A stretch of 64,000 nucleotides of DNA from Aegicerativicinus sediminis (GCF_015476115.1 NZ_CP064295.1:1730001-1794000), one strand, 5' to 3'; shown: positions 36,886 to 49,552, counted from the stretch's first letter. Numbers and translations: made by a program. The notes: a model not told the origin generated them from the letters alone.

Positions 36886-37266
36886 TTACTTAGGAAAGTT
36901 TTGACCTGCCCACAATTTAAGCTTGTCTATTTCTACATCGGTTAAGGCTGGCTTTTTGCTTTTCCAAGGCATGTAACCTTTTTCCTCAATTGGCTTTTGT
37001 ACTCTTACCAATATATCTTCTATGTTTTCTTTTACAGAAGCGTATGTATCTAAATATTTCTTTTTTCCTTCATCTGGAAAATGGCAAGGGGAACAACTTC
37101 TTGTCATAAAGGGGCTAATATCTTTTTCGTAGGAAACAGCATTTTTGGCAACTACATAATTGTCGTCGCTAGCTTTTTTGGAAGCCCCGCAGGTATATAG
37201 AAAAATGGCCAATAAAAAACTAATAGAAAGAACTCCCACGGTTCTTAAAAATTTGAATGTCTTCAT
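36886..37266 (-). CDS. Haem c-binding lipoprotein
   Basis: 126 residues, N-terminal signal with lipobox LYTC followed by GASKK. A single haem c motif C58-SPC61-H62 is present, with a later Met (KGYMPWKSKKPAL) that may be the sixth haem ligand. This is the pattern of the Bacteroidota haem-binding domain and of small class I cytochromes. It may carry electrons in the periplasm or sense redox state. Located between the bd oxidase and katG. Confidence 0.85.
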   Translation of the reverse strand: MKTFKFLRTVGVLSISFLLAIFLYTCGASKKASDDNYVVAKNAVSYEKDISPFMTRSCSPCHFPDEGKKKYLDTYASVKENIEDILVRVQKPIEEKGYMPWKSKKPALTDVEIDKLKLWAGQNFPK

Positions 37267-37435
37267 AAATTGTTGAGATCGGATGGTTATATAGAATAGC
37301 TAATTTAATTAAAAATAGTTACAATATCAGATGAAGGTGTTTTCTTGAAAATATGAGATTTTGATGAAATTTATTATAAAAGTCAGGAATGATAATAGAT
37401 TTAAATTTTCAATAAGTTTTAGCAATCGAATATAA

Positions 37436-39769
<2,334 letters not shown>

Positions 39770-39793
39770 TCATTTAGATTAATTAGATTGTTC

Positions 39794-39824
39794 AAAAGAG
39801 GTGGTCATTAAGGTCACCTTTTTT
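39794..39824. terminator. Terminator between katG and pncA
   Basis: Stem of 10 pairs (39794-39803 with 39815-39824, one G-T pair), extendable inward by G-T, T-G and C-G pairs, ending in a T-run. It lies between convergent katG and pncA. Confidence 0.75.
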
Positions 39825-39827
39825 GTT

Positions 39828-40433
39828 TTAAATGTTCTTGGAAGTTATAAAAGTTACGTTTAGAGATTTCAATGTTTCAATGGCTTCAGAATATGTATTA
39901 TCTGAAATTGCTTTTGTAGCATCAGTGATATAAAACGTTCTAAATCCTTCTTTTATGGCATCTTTTGCCGTATAATACACGCAGTAATCCGCAGCCAAAC
40001 CACATACATATACCTCCTTAATATTTTTTCCTTTTAAGTAGGCTGATAACCCGGTATTATTTTTATGCCCATTATCAAAAAATCCGCTATAACTATCAAC
40101 TTTCGGATCCATGCCTTTTCTAAATATGGCTGAAATATTATTGGATTCTAATTCTTTAGAAAATTCGGCCCCTTCACTTCCTTGAACACAATGGTCTGGC
40201 CAAAGAACTTGAGTAAGTCCGAACAAATCGATAATATTAAATGGCTGTTGTTCTAAATGGTTAGAGGCGAAACTTAAGTGGTTTTGGGGATGCCAATCTT
40301 GGGTTGCAACCACTAAATCGAACTTAGTTTGCAAGTCATTTACAATTGGGATTATTTCATCTCCTTTAGGTACTGCCAGTGAACCGCCTGGCAAGAAATC
40401 ATTTTGAATATCCACAATTAATAAAGCTCTCAT
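39828..40433 (-). CDS. pncA: Nicotinamidase
   Basis: 201 residues, cytoplasmic. Converts nicotinamide to nicotinate for NAD salvage. The catalytic triad is D8 (VDIQNDF), K106 (FRKGMDP) and C151 (LAADYCV); the metal site includes the DWHPQNH segment. Its ATG overlaps the pncB stop by four bases (40430-40433), so the pair is translationally coupled and forms the first two steps of the Preiss-Handler route. Confidence 0.95.
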   Translation of the reverse strand: MRALLIVDIQNDFLPGGSLAVPKGDEIIPIVNDLQTKFDLVVATQDWHPQNHLSFASNHLEQQPFNIIDLFGLTQVLWPDHCVQGSEGAEFSKELESNNISAIFRKGMDPKVDSYSGFFDNGHKNNTGLSAYLKGKNIKEVYVCGLAADYCVYYTAKDAIKEGFRTFYITDATKAISDNTYSEAIETLKSLNVTFITSKNI

Positions 40434-41830
40434 TTTCTTTCATTTTTTAATTGGTCCCTAAGTTGCTCCAGCGTTTTGCTAATACCAACTTTATAAACAT
40501 GTGGATTGTCAAATCTCCTATGTTCATTAGGTAGTAATTTTAGATTTTTGCTAGCTTGATTTGCAATCTCCTTGGCGGAGGTTCTTTGAGTAATTCTTTT
40601 TCCATTTGTCATTGCCATCTTTAAAATGGATTGACTATTATCTGAATCTAGAGCCATAGTTTTATGAGGTTCAAATGGGTGAGCCATACTAGGCGGAGCC
40701 GGTTCGCCTTTGGTAGAAATAGCGTCTGCTATAATCTGCCCATGGTTATTGGAATATCGGTAGAGCTCTTTAGAACCGGGAAAGTTCATTTTTTTCAAAT
40801 TCTCGGATATTTTAATTCGTGGATCACCATCAAAACTGCACAATTTGTATACGCCATCTAGAGCGCCATTCTCCCGGCCAACAACCAAGTTCGTTCCTAC
40901 GCCAAAAATATCGATTTCAGCTTCCTGCTCTTTTAAACTTCGAATTACGTGTTCGTCTAGTTGATTGGACGCTGCAATTTTCACCTCCGGATATCCTGCA
41001 GCATCTAACATCTTTCTAGCTTGTTTGGAAAGGTATGCTAAATCTCCACTATCTAATCTTATTGCCGCAAGTTGTTGCCCGTTTTCTGATAGAGCCTTTG
41101 CAACCTTTATGGCATTTGGTAAACCACTTTTAAGGGTATTATAGGTGTCCACAAGCAAGGTGCAGTTATCAGGAAAAGTTTCAGCATAGGCCATAAATGC
41201 AGAAAGTTCATTATCATAAGATTGAATGAAGGCATGTGACATGGTTCCGCCAATCGGAACCTCAAAGCTCTTCCCGGCTAACACATTTGAAGTGCTATTA
41301 AATCCTCCAATAAAGGATGCCCTAGAGGCTAAGATACCTGCATATCCTTGAGAACGTCTTAACCCAAATTCAGCAAGAATTGCATGATCTCCAGCAATGT
41401 ATCTTACCCTACTTGCCTTTGTTGCAATTAAGGATTGAAAGTTGAGGATATTCAGTAAAAATGTTTCAATTATTTGGCATTCAACAATGCTTGCTTCTAC
41501 TGTTAATATTGGTGCAAATGGGAAAACGACTTGTCCTTCTTCAACCGACAAGATGCTACCATTAAAACTAAATCCTTTTAAATATTCTAAAAAATCGTTT
41601 TGAAAGCCTTGTTGTTTTAAATAATACAAGTCTTCTTCAGAAAAGTGAACCTCTTCTAACCAATCCAGTAGTTGTTCTAACCCGCAGAAAAGCACATAAC
41701 CACTATTGAATGGATTTTTCCTAAAAAAATAATCGAAGGTTGCTTTCTTATTGTGTTTTCCATGGTTGAAATAAGACTGGGCCATGGTAATTTGATACAA
41801 ATCGGTATATAGAGCTGAGTTAAAATCCAT
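40430..41830 (-). CDS. pncB: Nicotinate phosphoribosyltransferase
   Basis: 466 residues, cytoplasmic. Makes nicotinate mononucleotide from nicotinate and PRPP with ATP. Marks are the N-terminal LYTDLYQITMAQSYF, ILAEFGLRRSQG, the catalytic-loop region GGTMSHAFIQSYDNE with its conserved His, and IRLDSGDLAYLSKQARKMLDAAGY in the phosphate-binding part. The length suits the bacterial PncB family. It precedes pncA in one operon. Confidence 0.95.
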   Translation of the reverse strand: MDFNSALYTDLYQITMAQSYFNHGKHNKKATFDYFFRKNPFNSGYVLFCGLEQLLDWLEEVHFSEEDLYYLKQQGFQNDFLEYLKGFSFNGSILSVEEGQVVFPFAPILTVEASIVECQIIETFLLNILNFQSLIATKASRVRYIAGDHAILAEFGLRRSQGYAGILASRASFIGGFNSTSNVLAGKSFEVPIGGTMSHAFIQSYDNELSAFMAYAETFPDNCTLLVDTYNTLKSGLPNAIKVAKALSENGQQLAAIRLDSGDLAYLSKQARKMLDAAGYPEVKIAASNQLDEHVIRSLKEQEAEIDIFGVGTNLVVGRENGALDGVYKLCSFDGDPRIKISENLKKMNFPGSKELYRYSNNHGQIIADAISTKGEPAPPSMAHPFEPHKTMALDSDNSQSILKMAMTNGKRITQRTSAKEIANQASKNLKLLPNEHRRFDNPHVYKVGISKTLEQLRDQLKNERK

Positions 41831-41999
41831 CTGCAGTCGCCGTTTTATTAATTATTGACTTTCTGAAATTCCATTAAGTAAATATACGTTGCTTGGACCA
41901 ATTATTTTAAACACGAGATTTCTAATAAAGAAAGTAGAATTAAGGGGTGTTAGGGTAAATTATATGACAATAATCATAAGCAGTAGAGTTTATGACTTT

Positions 42000-42007
42000 T
42001 AATTTTG
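42000..42007 (+). promoter_or_regulatory. -7 promoter element (TAATTTTG) of the FadL-family gene
   Basis: Perfect TAnnTTTG match about 70 bases before the ATG at 42078, giving a 5' leader of roughly 60 bases. Within the leader TGAGG (42057-42061) and CCTCA (42071-42075) could form a short hairpin just ahead of the start codon. Confidence 0.4.
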
Positions 42008-42077
42008 AACAATTAATTACACCCCATCCAAGCTTCACTCTTCTTAGGAGCTTGCCTGAGGATATAAATACCTCAAT

Positions 42078-43385
42078 ATGAAAAATATTTTTACCTTTTT
42101 ATTGTCCCTTTTAACTCTTTATTCTTTTGCCCAAGCTGGGCATATCATGCAAGGTGCAGGTGCCTTTAATATGTCAATGGGAGGTGCCGCTACTGGCCAA
42201 CCGTTAGATATTACAGGCGCTCTTTTATGGAACCCTGCCGGGATTACCGAATTCGAAAATTCCTCAATGAAATTCGATATCGGCATGTTTTTCTCCTCTC
42301 CAAAATTTTATTCTTCTGTACCTGATATGCAAACCGGTACCATATATAGTGGTATGACAAAAGATGATAGGGGAGTTTCTCCTATGCCGGCTTACGCTTA
42401 CATATATAAGCCAAAAAATAGCCGACATAGTTTTGGGGTTTCCGCTATTGGTATTAGTGGATTTGGTGTTACTTTCCCAGAGAATAATTTTAACCCTGTA
42501 AATGCTAACCAAGCCCTTGGAGGTTTTGGAAAAATTGAATCAGACTATGGTTTGTTCCAATTTGGATTAACTTGGGCCTATGCGCTAAGTGATAATTTCT
42601 CAATTGCGGTACAACCGAATATAGATTGGGCCACTTTAGAACTAATGCCCAATCCTACAGCCAACCCAAATCAGGAATTTACCTATCCATATACAAACAA
42701 GGTGAATGCCTTTGGATTTGGAGCCCAGATAGCACTGCTTTACCACACAGATTCTGGATTTAAAGCAGGTATTTCTTATAAGACCCTTCAAAATTTTAAG
42801 GATTTTGAGTTCGATAATACTTATCCAAATGGCGATCAGTCTACCAATTCATTCGCCATGGATTATCCTTCAATTTTATCTCTAGGCTTAGGTTATTCAA
42901 TCGGACAATTTGATTTGGCCCTAGATTTTAGACATGTAGATTATGAGAATACCGATGGATTTAATACTACAGGTTGGACCCAAACAGGCTCAGTAGCTGG
43001 CTTTGGATGGGATAATATTCAAATTTGGTCTGCAGGAGTTCAATATAAAGGAATTGATAAATTACCATTGCGATTGGGCTATACCAATAGTTCAAACCCT
43101 ATTAGCAGTGATGTAGCATTTTTCAATATTCCCGCAACTGCCATTATCAAAAATGCATTCCAAGTCGGTTTGAGTTATGAATTTAGTAAGTGGTTTCAGT
43201 TAGATTTTACCTATCATACCGCAAGCAGCGATGGTAAAACCTCTGGACCTGTATTGAACCCAATGATGATACAAAATTTCCCTCCTTATGGTGCAGTACC
43301 TAATAGCAATGTAGCTTATGAAATGAAAACTTCTATGATCATGCTTGGTTTTAACTTTAAGTTTGATCGACCTGAAGAGGAATAA
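42078..43385 (+). CDS. OmpP1/FadL/TodX-family outer-membrane transporter
   Basis: 435 residues, signal peptide ending YSFAQ (about residue 19). FadL features are the short N-terminal hatch segment GHIMQGAGAFNMSMGGAATGQP followed by LLWNPAGITEF, and a beta-barrel with alternating aromatic strands ending SMIMLGFNFKFDRPEEE. Members carry hydrophobic compounds such as long-chain fatty acids across the outer membrane. A long-chain acyl-CoA synthetase lies at 62011, but too far away to infer a common operon. Confidence 0.9.
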   Translation: MKNIFTFLLSLLTLYSFAQAGHIMQGAGAFNMSMGGAATGQPLDITGALLWNPAGITEFENSSMKFDIGMFFSSPKFYSSVPDMQTGTIYSGMTKDDRGVSPMPAYAYIYKPKNSRHSFGVSAIGISGFGVTFPENNFNPVNANQALGGFGKIESDYGLFQFGLTWAYALSDNFSIAVQPNIDWATLELMPNPTANPNQEFTYPYTNKVNAFGFGAQIALLYHTDSGFKAGISYKTLQNFKDFEFDNTYPNGDQSTNSFAMDYPSILSLGLGYSIGQFDLALDFRHVDYENTDGFNTTGWTQTGSVAGFGWDNIQIWSAGVQYKGIDKLPLRLGYTNSSNPISSDVAFFNIPATAIIKNAFQVGLSYEFSKWFQLDFTYHTASSDGKTSGPVLNPMMIQNFPPYGAVPNSNVAYEMKTSMIMLGFNFKFDRPEEE

Positions 43386-43403
43386 AAAGTTTATAGATTT
43401 AAT

Positions 43404-43437
43404 AAAAGAGCCGGACAAATAGCCCGGCTCTTTTTTT
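43404..43437. terminator. Terminator after the FadL-family gene
   Basis: Stem AAAAGAGCCGG (43404-43414) with CCGGCTCTTTT (43424-43434), nine-base loop, followed by a T-run. It lies between convergent genes and can act in both directions. Confidence 0.88.
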
Positions 43438-43465
43438 ATTTTCTATTTATAATTTCATCCATCTA

Positions 43466-45511
43466 TTATTCAACAATATTTGGAATGTCTGTGAAGGGTT
43501 GAATGCCAAATTCTGGGTAAACTTCTGAAGGATAATAAAATGTACCCCCTCGCGATACCAAAGAAATGGTTTTTATGGCTTTCAAATCTTCAACAGGGTT
43601 ACCAGGTACCAAAAAGAAATCAGCCAACTTTCCTGGTTCTACAATCCCCAATTCTTCATCTCCTAAATAATTAGCCATATCAAAAGTTGCTAATTTAAGT
43701 AATTCGGCAGGGGTATAACCCAACTGCTGATATAATTCTAATTCACGATGGAAAAAGAAAGAACCGCCTAGATCTGTACCAGGAACTATAAAGATCCCTT
43801 TATCTTTCATCAACTTCAAAGCTTCAATAATTTTATTGTAAGCTGCCCTATAAGCCTGGTCATCTTCTTCACTGGAGATTTCAGCCATTGCCACCTTTAG
43901 ACCGCGTTGGGCATTGGGAGGCATATTTTTAATAAAGTCTTTGGTGCCTTCCCAAACTTCACCATTTCTAGATAGTAATAAGGCTTCATGTATTGCTACT
44001 GTAGGATCAATTGCCGTTTCATTTTTCAGAAAAAGGTCTATAGTTTCCTGAACTTCAGGGCTATTTAAATCTAATTCAGGCAAACGTTTTAAAGCAGTTA
44101 ATCTCAACAAAGTGCGTGTATCCTCATCAGGCTCAAGAACCCAACCTAACATGGTTTGATTTATGTGAGTCATTTCATCGAATCCTGCTCTAAGCATTGC
44201 ATTTGCATTTGAAAATGCAGGTACATGCCCACAAACAAACATGCCATAGTCATGTGCTTTTTTAACGATTGCCTGGGCCCAATCCCCATTCATGCTGTTA
44301 TAAAGTTTTATACCATAGAACCCTTGATCGTGATAGGTATCTACAGCTGCTAGTGCTTCCTCCTCTGTTGAAACAATTATGCCATTGTTGCTATTGTATG
44401 GGCTTTTTCCCTCTATAAAACCTAATCTATGAATACGCGGTCCAGCCAATTGACCATTTTCTATTTTCTCCATCAAATCAGATAACACCTCATTGTTGTT
44501 TCCCATATCCCTAACAGATGTTACTCCGGCCAAAACATTTAACAGTGCACCATTACTACCTGTATGGGCATGCATTTCATACATGCCTGGTATCAGGGTG
44601 CCTCCATTGCCATCTATAATAACTTCATTGTCTTCTTCACTGTCAGCTTGTTCAATACCTATAATTCTATCCCCTTCAACAACCACTGATTGTGGCCCAG
44701 AAAGTTCCATTGTTTTAGAATTAAAAATCCGCACATTCTTTATTCTAACTTTTTTGTCATAATTATGAGCATATGTTTTTTGTAGTTTTTCAAATCGATC
44801 AGCCGAATAATTCTGTGCCATTTTTTGAAAACGACTTTCTTCACCTTCGAAACCTTTTCTTATGATGTTAAATCTCTCATTAATAAAAGCGAACAAACGT
44901 AGTTGATCATCTAAGACGAAATATAAAGGATCTGTATCTACACCTGTTAAGGCATAAGATTTAAGTGGAATAGCGGTAGAATCTGAATCAATAGAAAAAC
45001 TTTCCATTTCCATAAGCTTTAATTTACCTCCCGGCAACACCTCCAATTCAGGATCAGGAGATTTTAACAAGGACCTTGCCGCTAAGATTATGGGATAAGG
45101 ACTTCCAGATTGTGCCACATACATTAGAGGTAAGTCGGTTGAAGTGCTGTCCTTACCGGTAGCATCTACCCAAGATGCCATTTTACCATCATAGTTGTAG
45201 TGTTCATCAACCTTATTTCCAAATGTAGTGTTTCCACTAATGTTCCATTTTATTGGTATACCATCCCTGTTTAAAACAATTGTCTCCTGCATTGTTGGTC
45301 CACGACCATTGTTTTTATAGTCGTAATCAACGATTACAGTATCCCCGATAATTTCAGTATTTAGATGACCGACATTAGTTCCACTTATAATAACTGAATA
45401 ACTTTCTTGGCCTTGATATTCGGCTAGTGAAGAGGTATTATCAGCGTCATTTTTTTGGCAAGAGGTAAGAGTAAAAAATAGGGCAACAAAAATGGAAGAT
45501 AGAATTTTCAT
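43466..45511 (-). CDS. Amidohydrolase (imidazolonepropionase-like) lipoprotein
   Basis: 681 residues with lipobox TSC (Cys18). About 250 N-terminal residues form a beta-rich extension of unclear role. The amidohydrolase domain begins near residue 255 with composite-site residues H314 and H316 (MHAHTG), a possible carbamylated Lys segment (IKLYNSM), GHVP and THINQ histidines, and PGTDLGG with the final Asp. This is the imidazolonepropionase/prolidase-like group; substrate unknown. It lies 80 bases after the GH95 stop on the same strand and may be the end of that operon. Confidence 0.85.
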   Translation of the reverse strand: MKILSSIFVALFFTLTSCQKNDADNTSSLAEYQGQESYSVIISGTNVGHLNTEIIGDTVIVDYDYKNNGRGPTMQETIVLNRDGIPIKWNISGNTTFGNKVDEHYNYDGKMASWVDATGKDSTSTDLPLMYVAQSGSPYPIILAARSLLKSPDPELEVLPGGKLKLMEMESFSIDSDSTAIPLKSYALTGVDTDPLYFVLDDQLRLFAFINERFNIIRKGFEGEESRFQKMAQNYSADRFEKLQKTYAHNYDKKVRIKNVRIFNSKTMELSGPQSVVVEGDRIIGIEQADSEEDNEVIIDGNGGTLIPGMYEMHAHTGSNGALLNVLAGVTSVRDMGNNNEVLSDLMEKIENGQLAGPRIHRLGFIEGKSPYNSNNGIIVSTEEEALAAVDTYHDQGFYGIKLYNSMNGDWAQAIVKKAHDYGMFVCGHVPAFSNANAMLRAGFDEMTHINQTMLGWVLEPDEDTRTLLRLTALKRLPELDLNSPEVQETIDLFLKNETAIDPTVAIHEALLLSRNGEVWEGTKDFIKNMPPNAQRGLKVAMAEISSEEDDQAYRAAYNKIIEALKLMKDKGIFIVPGTDLGGSFFFHRELELYQQLGYTPAELLKLATFDMANYLGDEELGIVEPGKLADFFLVPGNPVEDLKAIKTISLVSRGGTFYYPSEVYPEFGIQPFTDIPNIVE

Positions 45512-45591
45512 ATGTGTTAGTTGAGATTAGATTTTTAAGGTAAGTATTTTAAGACTAATAGATGCCAAAAACTTTTTATTCTAATAATGAT

Positions 45592-47997
45592 TTACCATGT
45601 TATTGTCATGTGCTCACCATCTCCAAGTTTAATATGTTGAGTTATACCGTTGTAAATCAGTTTTGTCTCGCGTGCTTTTTTTGCTATTATTTCAGTGGAA
45701 ACAAGTTTATGATTTTTCCATTCCATCGAAATTTCAAAACCGCCTCTTGCCCTTATTCCGCTCACCCTACCTTCATCCCATGCATCTGGTAGTGCAGGCA
45801 ACAGGTATATCTCATTCATAGAAGATTGCAATAACATTTCTATAACAGCAGCTGAACCTCCAAAATTCCCATCGATTTGAAATGGAGGATGTGCATCAAA
45901 AAGGTTAGGGTAGGTGCCCCCATGGCCTTTATGTATCCCATCTGAAGCATCTGGATCCACATATTTTAGTAGTTCCCTGTACATTTTATATGCCCTATTG
46001 CCATCTAATAAACGCGCCCATAAATTAATGCGCCAACCCTTAGACCAACCTGTGGTTTCATCACCCTTAATTTCTAAGGTGGTGCGCGCAGCCTCCGCTA
46101 ATTTTGGTGTGTTGATTGGTGTGATTTGGTGACCTGGATACAAACCAAATAACTGGGATTGGTGTCTGTGTTTTGGATCTTGATCCTCCCAATCATAATA
46201 CCATTCTTGTAGGTTACCTCTAGCTCCAATTTTATAGGGCAATAATTCTTGATTAACCGCTTCAACTTTTTTCACCAACGAATCGTGGACATTTAATTCC
46301 TTAGAGGCATATATGAAATTATTGATTAGCTCACGAATCATAGCTATATCTGAGGTGCTTCCGTACATGGTAGCCCCTCGATATCCATCGGGAGTTATAT
46401 AAATATTTTCAGGCGAGGTTGAAGGCGAAGTTATCCAATTTCCATAACGGTCTTTTATCATCCAATCCAAACAAAATTGTACAGCGCCCTTCATCAATGG
46501 ATAGGCCTCTTCTTTCAGGAATTCAGTATCTAAGTTAAATGAATAATGCTCCCATAAATGGGTTGCCATCCATACCCCACCCATATTCCAATTTGCCCAA
46601 CTAGGATCTCCCTTCCCAAAATCTCCAACAGGATTAGTCATGGCCCAAATATCTGAATTATGACCACTGGCCCAGCCTCCGCAATTGTAATAGGTTTTTG
46701 CTGTAACACTTCCAGTTTCAGACATGTTTTTTATAAAGCTTAAAAGAGGTTGATGGAGTTCAGAGAGGTTGGCTGTTTCTGCCATCCAATAGTTTTCTTC
46801 AGCATTAATATTTAAGGTGTAATTACTGCTCCAAGGGGGACGTATATAGGGGTTCCAGATGCCTTGGAGATTGGCTGGTACTCCCAGAGTTCTAGAAGAT
46901 GCAATAAGTAAATAACGACCATATTGAAAATATAAAATCTCTAGATTTTTATCCTCCAGATCATAATCGCTATACCTTAGAAGTCGTTCGTTGGTGGGTA
47001 AGTCTTGGGCTAAACTCTCTCCGAAATCTAGTTGAACTCTGTTAAATAATATTTGGTAGTCCTCAGTATGTCGAGATTTTAATTCATCAAAAGTTTGATT
47101 AAATGCATGATCTAGATTTCGTAACCCAATTTTATGATGGTCTTTTCCTTCAGTGACAGGATTTTTATCGAAACCATTGAAGCTTGTTTCCATTGACACA
47201 TAAATAATAGCCTCACTTACATTTGTTAGGTTTAAGGAAGTGCCGTCGGTTTCTAACAACCCATCTGTGTGCTTAACCTTGAAAAGTGAAGTGAAGCGTG
47301 TTCCTCTTTCGGAATCAAACTTTATGGCTTCAGGCATATCTCCTCTATAACTAGGTTCTACATGGTAAGGTGCATAACCCGATGCTCTTAGAACCTCTTC
47401 AGAAGTTGAGATTGAGTATTTCATTTGGCTATCAAACCGTAGACTACAATTGATGGAATTAGGTTGGTCACTTGATAAACGAATAACCATGATGCTATCT
47501 GGATGGGATACAAAATATTCTCTTTTGTAATCTATTCCATTTTGGGTGTATGTAACTGTGGAAATAGCGTTTTTTAAATCTAATTCCCGTCGATAATTAC
47601 TATATCCTTCCTCATTATTGTTTTTAATAAATAATGTCCCTAATGGCATATATGACTCCGAAAATTCACCCTGCACATAACGGTTTAAAGAATCCGCTAA
47701 CTTATAATTTTCATTTTTTAATGCTTCCCTAATCAAGGGTATGTAAGAGCTGGCTGTTGGGTTATTGTCTGGATTTACTGGTTCTCCAGACCAAAAGGTT
47801 ATGTCATTGAGATAAATTTTATCTGAATCTACGCCACCAAATACGGAGGCTCCAATCTTCCCATTTCCTAATACCAGTGTTTCTTCAAAAAATTCGGCGG
47901 GTTTGTCATACCATAACACATCCTTAGGCTGTGCTATTAATAGAATATTCTGAAAGAACGTTAGGGCTGTAATAGGGATTATAGAAGCTTTGAACAT
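45592..47997 (-). CDS. GH95 alpha-L-fucosidase (or alpha-L-galactosidase)
   Basis: 801 residues from MFKASIIPITALTF, whose signal-like N-terminus I prefer to the ATG at 48087 (which would overlap the S41 gene). GH95 marks: KPAEFFEETLVLGNGKIGASVFGG at the N-terminal beta domain and the (alpha/alpha)6 barrel. The catalytic residues of the Bifidobacterium AfcA model are matched: N396 and N398 (LNINAEENYW), E530 (TSPSTSPENIY) and D709 (FQIDGNFGG). It inverts at the anomeric centre. Substrate may be fucosylated algal glycan; a few GH95 members are alpha-L-galactosidases. Confidence 0.93.
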   Translation of the reverse strand: MFKASIIPITALTFFQNILLIAQPKDVLWYDKPAEFFEETLVLGNGKIGASVFGGVDSDKIYLNDITFWSGEPVNPDNNPTASSYIPLIREALKNENYKLADSLNRYVQGEFSESYMPLGTLFIKNNNEEGYSNYRRELDLKNAISTVTYTQNGIDYKREYFVSHPDSIMVIRLSSDQPNSINCSLRFDSQMKYSISTSEEVLRASGYAPYHVEPSYRGDMPEAIKFDSERGTRFTSLFKVKHTDGLLETDGTSLNLTNVSEAIIYVSMETSFNGFDKNPVTEGKDHHKIGLRNLDHAFNQTFDELKSRHTEDYQILFNRVQLDFGESLAQDLPTNERLLRYSDYDLEDKNLEILYFQYGRYLLIASSRTLGVPANLQGIWNPYIRPPWSSNYTLNINAEENYWMAETANLSELHQPLLSFIKNMSETGSVTAKTYYNCGGWASGHNSDIWAMTNPVGDFGKGDPSWANWNMGGVWMATHLWEHYSFNLDTEFLKEEAYPLMKGAVQFCLDWMIKDRYGNWITSPSTSPENIYITPDGYRGATMYGSTSDIAMIRELINNFIYASKELNVHDSLVKKVEAVNQELLPYKIGARGNLQEWYYDWEDQDPKHRHQSQLFGLYPGHQITPINTPKLAEAARTTLEIKGDETTGWSKGWRINLWARLLDGNRAYKMYRELLKYVDPDASDGIHKGHGGTYPNLFDAHPPFQIDGNFGGSAAVIEMLLQSSMNEIYLLPALPDAWDEGRVSGIRARGGFEISMEWKNHKLVSTEIIAKKARETKLIYNGITQHIKLGDGEHMTITW

Positions 47998-48050
47998 ATT
48001 AAAACGTTTAAAAAAGGATGTCAATTTAATCAACTCTGTTGAAACAATGT

Positions 48051-49493
48051 CTAATCGATTAACTTCAATACTTCCTGCAAATCCCAATCTTCCTTTTGAA
48101 GAAAGTAGCGATATTTTGTTTCTTCTGAAATAGGTATGTCTGGTTCTATTTTTGTGCCAGGAATATTAGTTACGGCTTCAGAAAATTCCAATACTCCCAG
48201 TGGCATACCCAACAGCAATTTAGAATTAGGGAGTTCATATTGTACTTGTAATCCAGCCGTAATTGTTTTGTGAGAACCTCCCAATTGCTCCCCTACTAAT
48301 TTCCCCCGGTTTTCACTTTTAAAAAGTGCCGTGAAATGTGAGGCAGCCGAAAAGGTTTTCCCACCAATTAATAGATAAACGTTACCATTATAGGCCCTTT
48401 TATTAGGCTTCATCTTAAAGCTGTCAATGAACCTATGTTCGTAATGGTCATCTATTTTGGTAAAAGGCTTTTTAAAATCCTCTATTATCTGGGTTATAGC
48501 TGAATCATCAACTTCTCTTCCCTCGATAGTTTTGATGTATTCCTTATACGGTAATTGAAAATCTGGAATTTTTAGATGTATAGTTTCATTAAAAGGTTTG
48601 GCTGCCAGGTATGAATAAAATAACGCCGGGATAATCATGCGTCCACCACCATTATACCTTAAGTCGATTATAACATTCTTGGGGTCTTTCTTTTTTATGT
48701 CCTTGAAAAGTTCGGTGAACACATCGTCGAATTCTTTGTAAAAATTATCTGAGTCGGTTTTTGCATTGAACGAATTTAATTGAACATAATAGGTGTCTTT
48801 TTCTTCAAAATATTTTGTGTTAAGCAAATTGGATAAACTCTCCCGATCTAAAGGATATATTGCGTTTCTATGTAAGGTTTCCCTGCTTTTTACATCTATG
48901 GCCTCTACCCAAATAGTTTCAATTATGCGTGAATTTGGTGGTGTATAAAGTATCTTAAACGTTTCGGCACTTCCATACTTAATTAAGTAAAGCGCATCAA
49001 ACGATGGTTCAAGATTCCTCAGGGTGAAGGCATCCTTCCTATTCAGCATTTCATCTAAAAGTTCCCCGACTTTACGATCATTAATTTCATGAATGATTGA
49101 ACCATAGGGTAAAGGCAACTTTTCGTGATTCACTACCAATTTATCGTCGATTATTAAAATAGGAATTGGGAATAACACATTGCTTTGGGTTAATATTTCC
49201 TTCATAACATCTGCGGATAGGGTAAGAGACCCATGCTCATCCGTTTTGGTATTGGCTTTTAATTCAATTAGAAACCGGAAGAACTCAATGCTGCTCATTT
49301 CTTTGTCCTGCAACTCACTTTCATGGCTATTGAAGTAGTTTATTAAATTAATCTTATCGTCTGCGGTAAGAGCAGGTGAGACTTCTGAAATGATTGTTTT
49401 TAATATTTCATAATCTTCTTTAAGTTGGGTTTCCTTAAGTTGCGATTGTGAGAAACAGCAAATTGTGGATAGGAAAAAGAGAAGGTGTTTCAT
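48051..49493 (-). CDS. Secreted S41-family peptidase-like protein
   Basis: 480 residues with a signal peptide ending CCFSQ (about residue 16). The C-terminal half has the S41 (tail-specific protease/IRBP) core: NVIIDLRYNGGGRMIIPALF (about residues 275-294) and GGKTFSAASHFTALFK with candidate catalytic S382. The N-terminal part may contain a degenerate PDZ-like segment. A full Ser-Lys pair cannot be assigned by eye. It lies 53 bases before the GH95 start, on the same strand. Confidence 0.8.
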   Translation of the reverse strand: MKHLLFFLSTICCFSQSQLKETQLKEDYEILKTIISEVSPALTADDKINLINYFNSHESELQDKEMSSIEFFRFLIELKANTKTDEHGSLTLSADVMKEILTQSNVLFPIPILIIDDKLVVNHEKLPLPYGSIIHEINDRKVGELLDEMLNRKDAFTLRNLEPSFDALYLIKYGSAETFKILYTPPNSRIIETIWVEAIDVKSRETLHRNAIYPLDRESLSNLLNTKYFEEKDTYYVQLNSFNAKTDSDNFYKEFDDVFTELFKDIKKKDPKNVIIDLRYNGGGRMIIPALFYSYLAAKPFNETIHLKIPDFQLPYKEYIKTIEGREVDDSAITQIIEDFKKPFTKIDDHYEHRFIDSFKMKPNKRAYNGNVYLLIGGKTFSAASHFTALFKSENRGKLVGEQLGGSHKTITAGLQVQYELPNSKLLLGMPLGVLEFSEAVTNIPGTKIEPDIPISEETKYRYFLQKEDWDLQEVLKLID

Positions 49494-49552
49494 AAAAAGT
49501 TAGGTGGTGAATTAATGTTTTAAAAGATATCGGAGTTGCTTATTTGGGCTAT

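Noticed and set aside
47998-48087. Longer start for the GH95 gene
   Set aside because: It overlaps the S41 coding end, and the inner Met gives a signal-like N-terminus.
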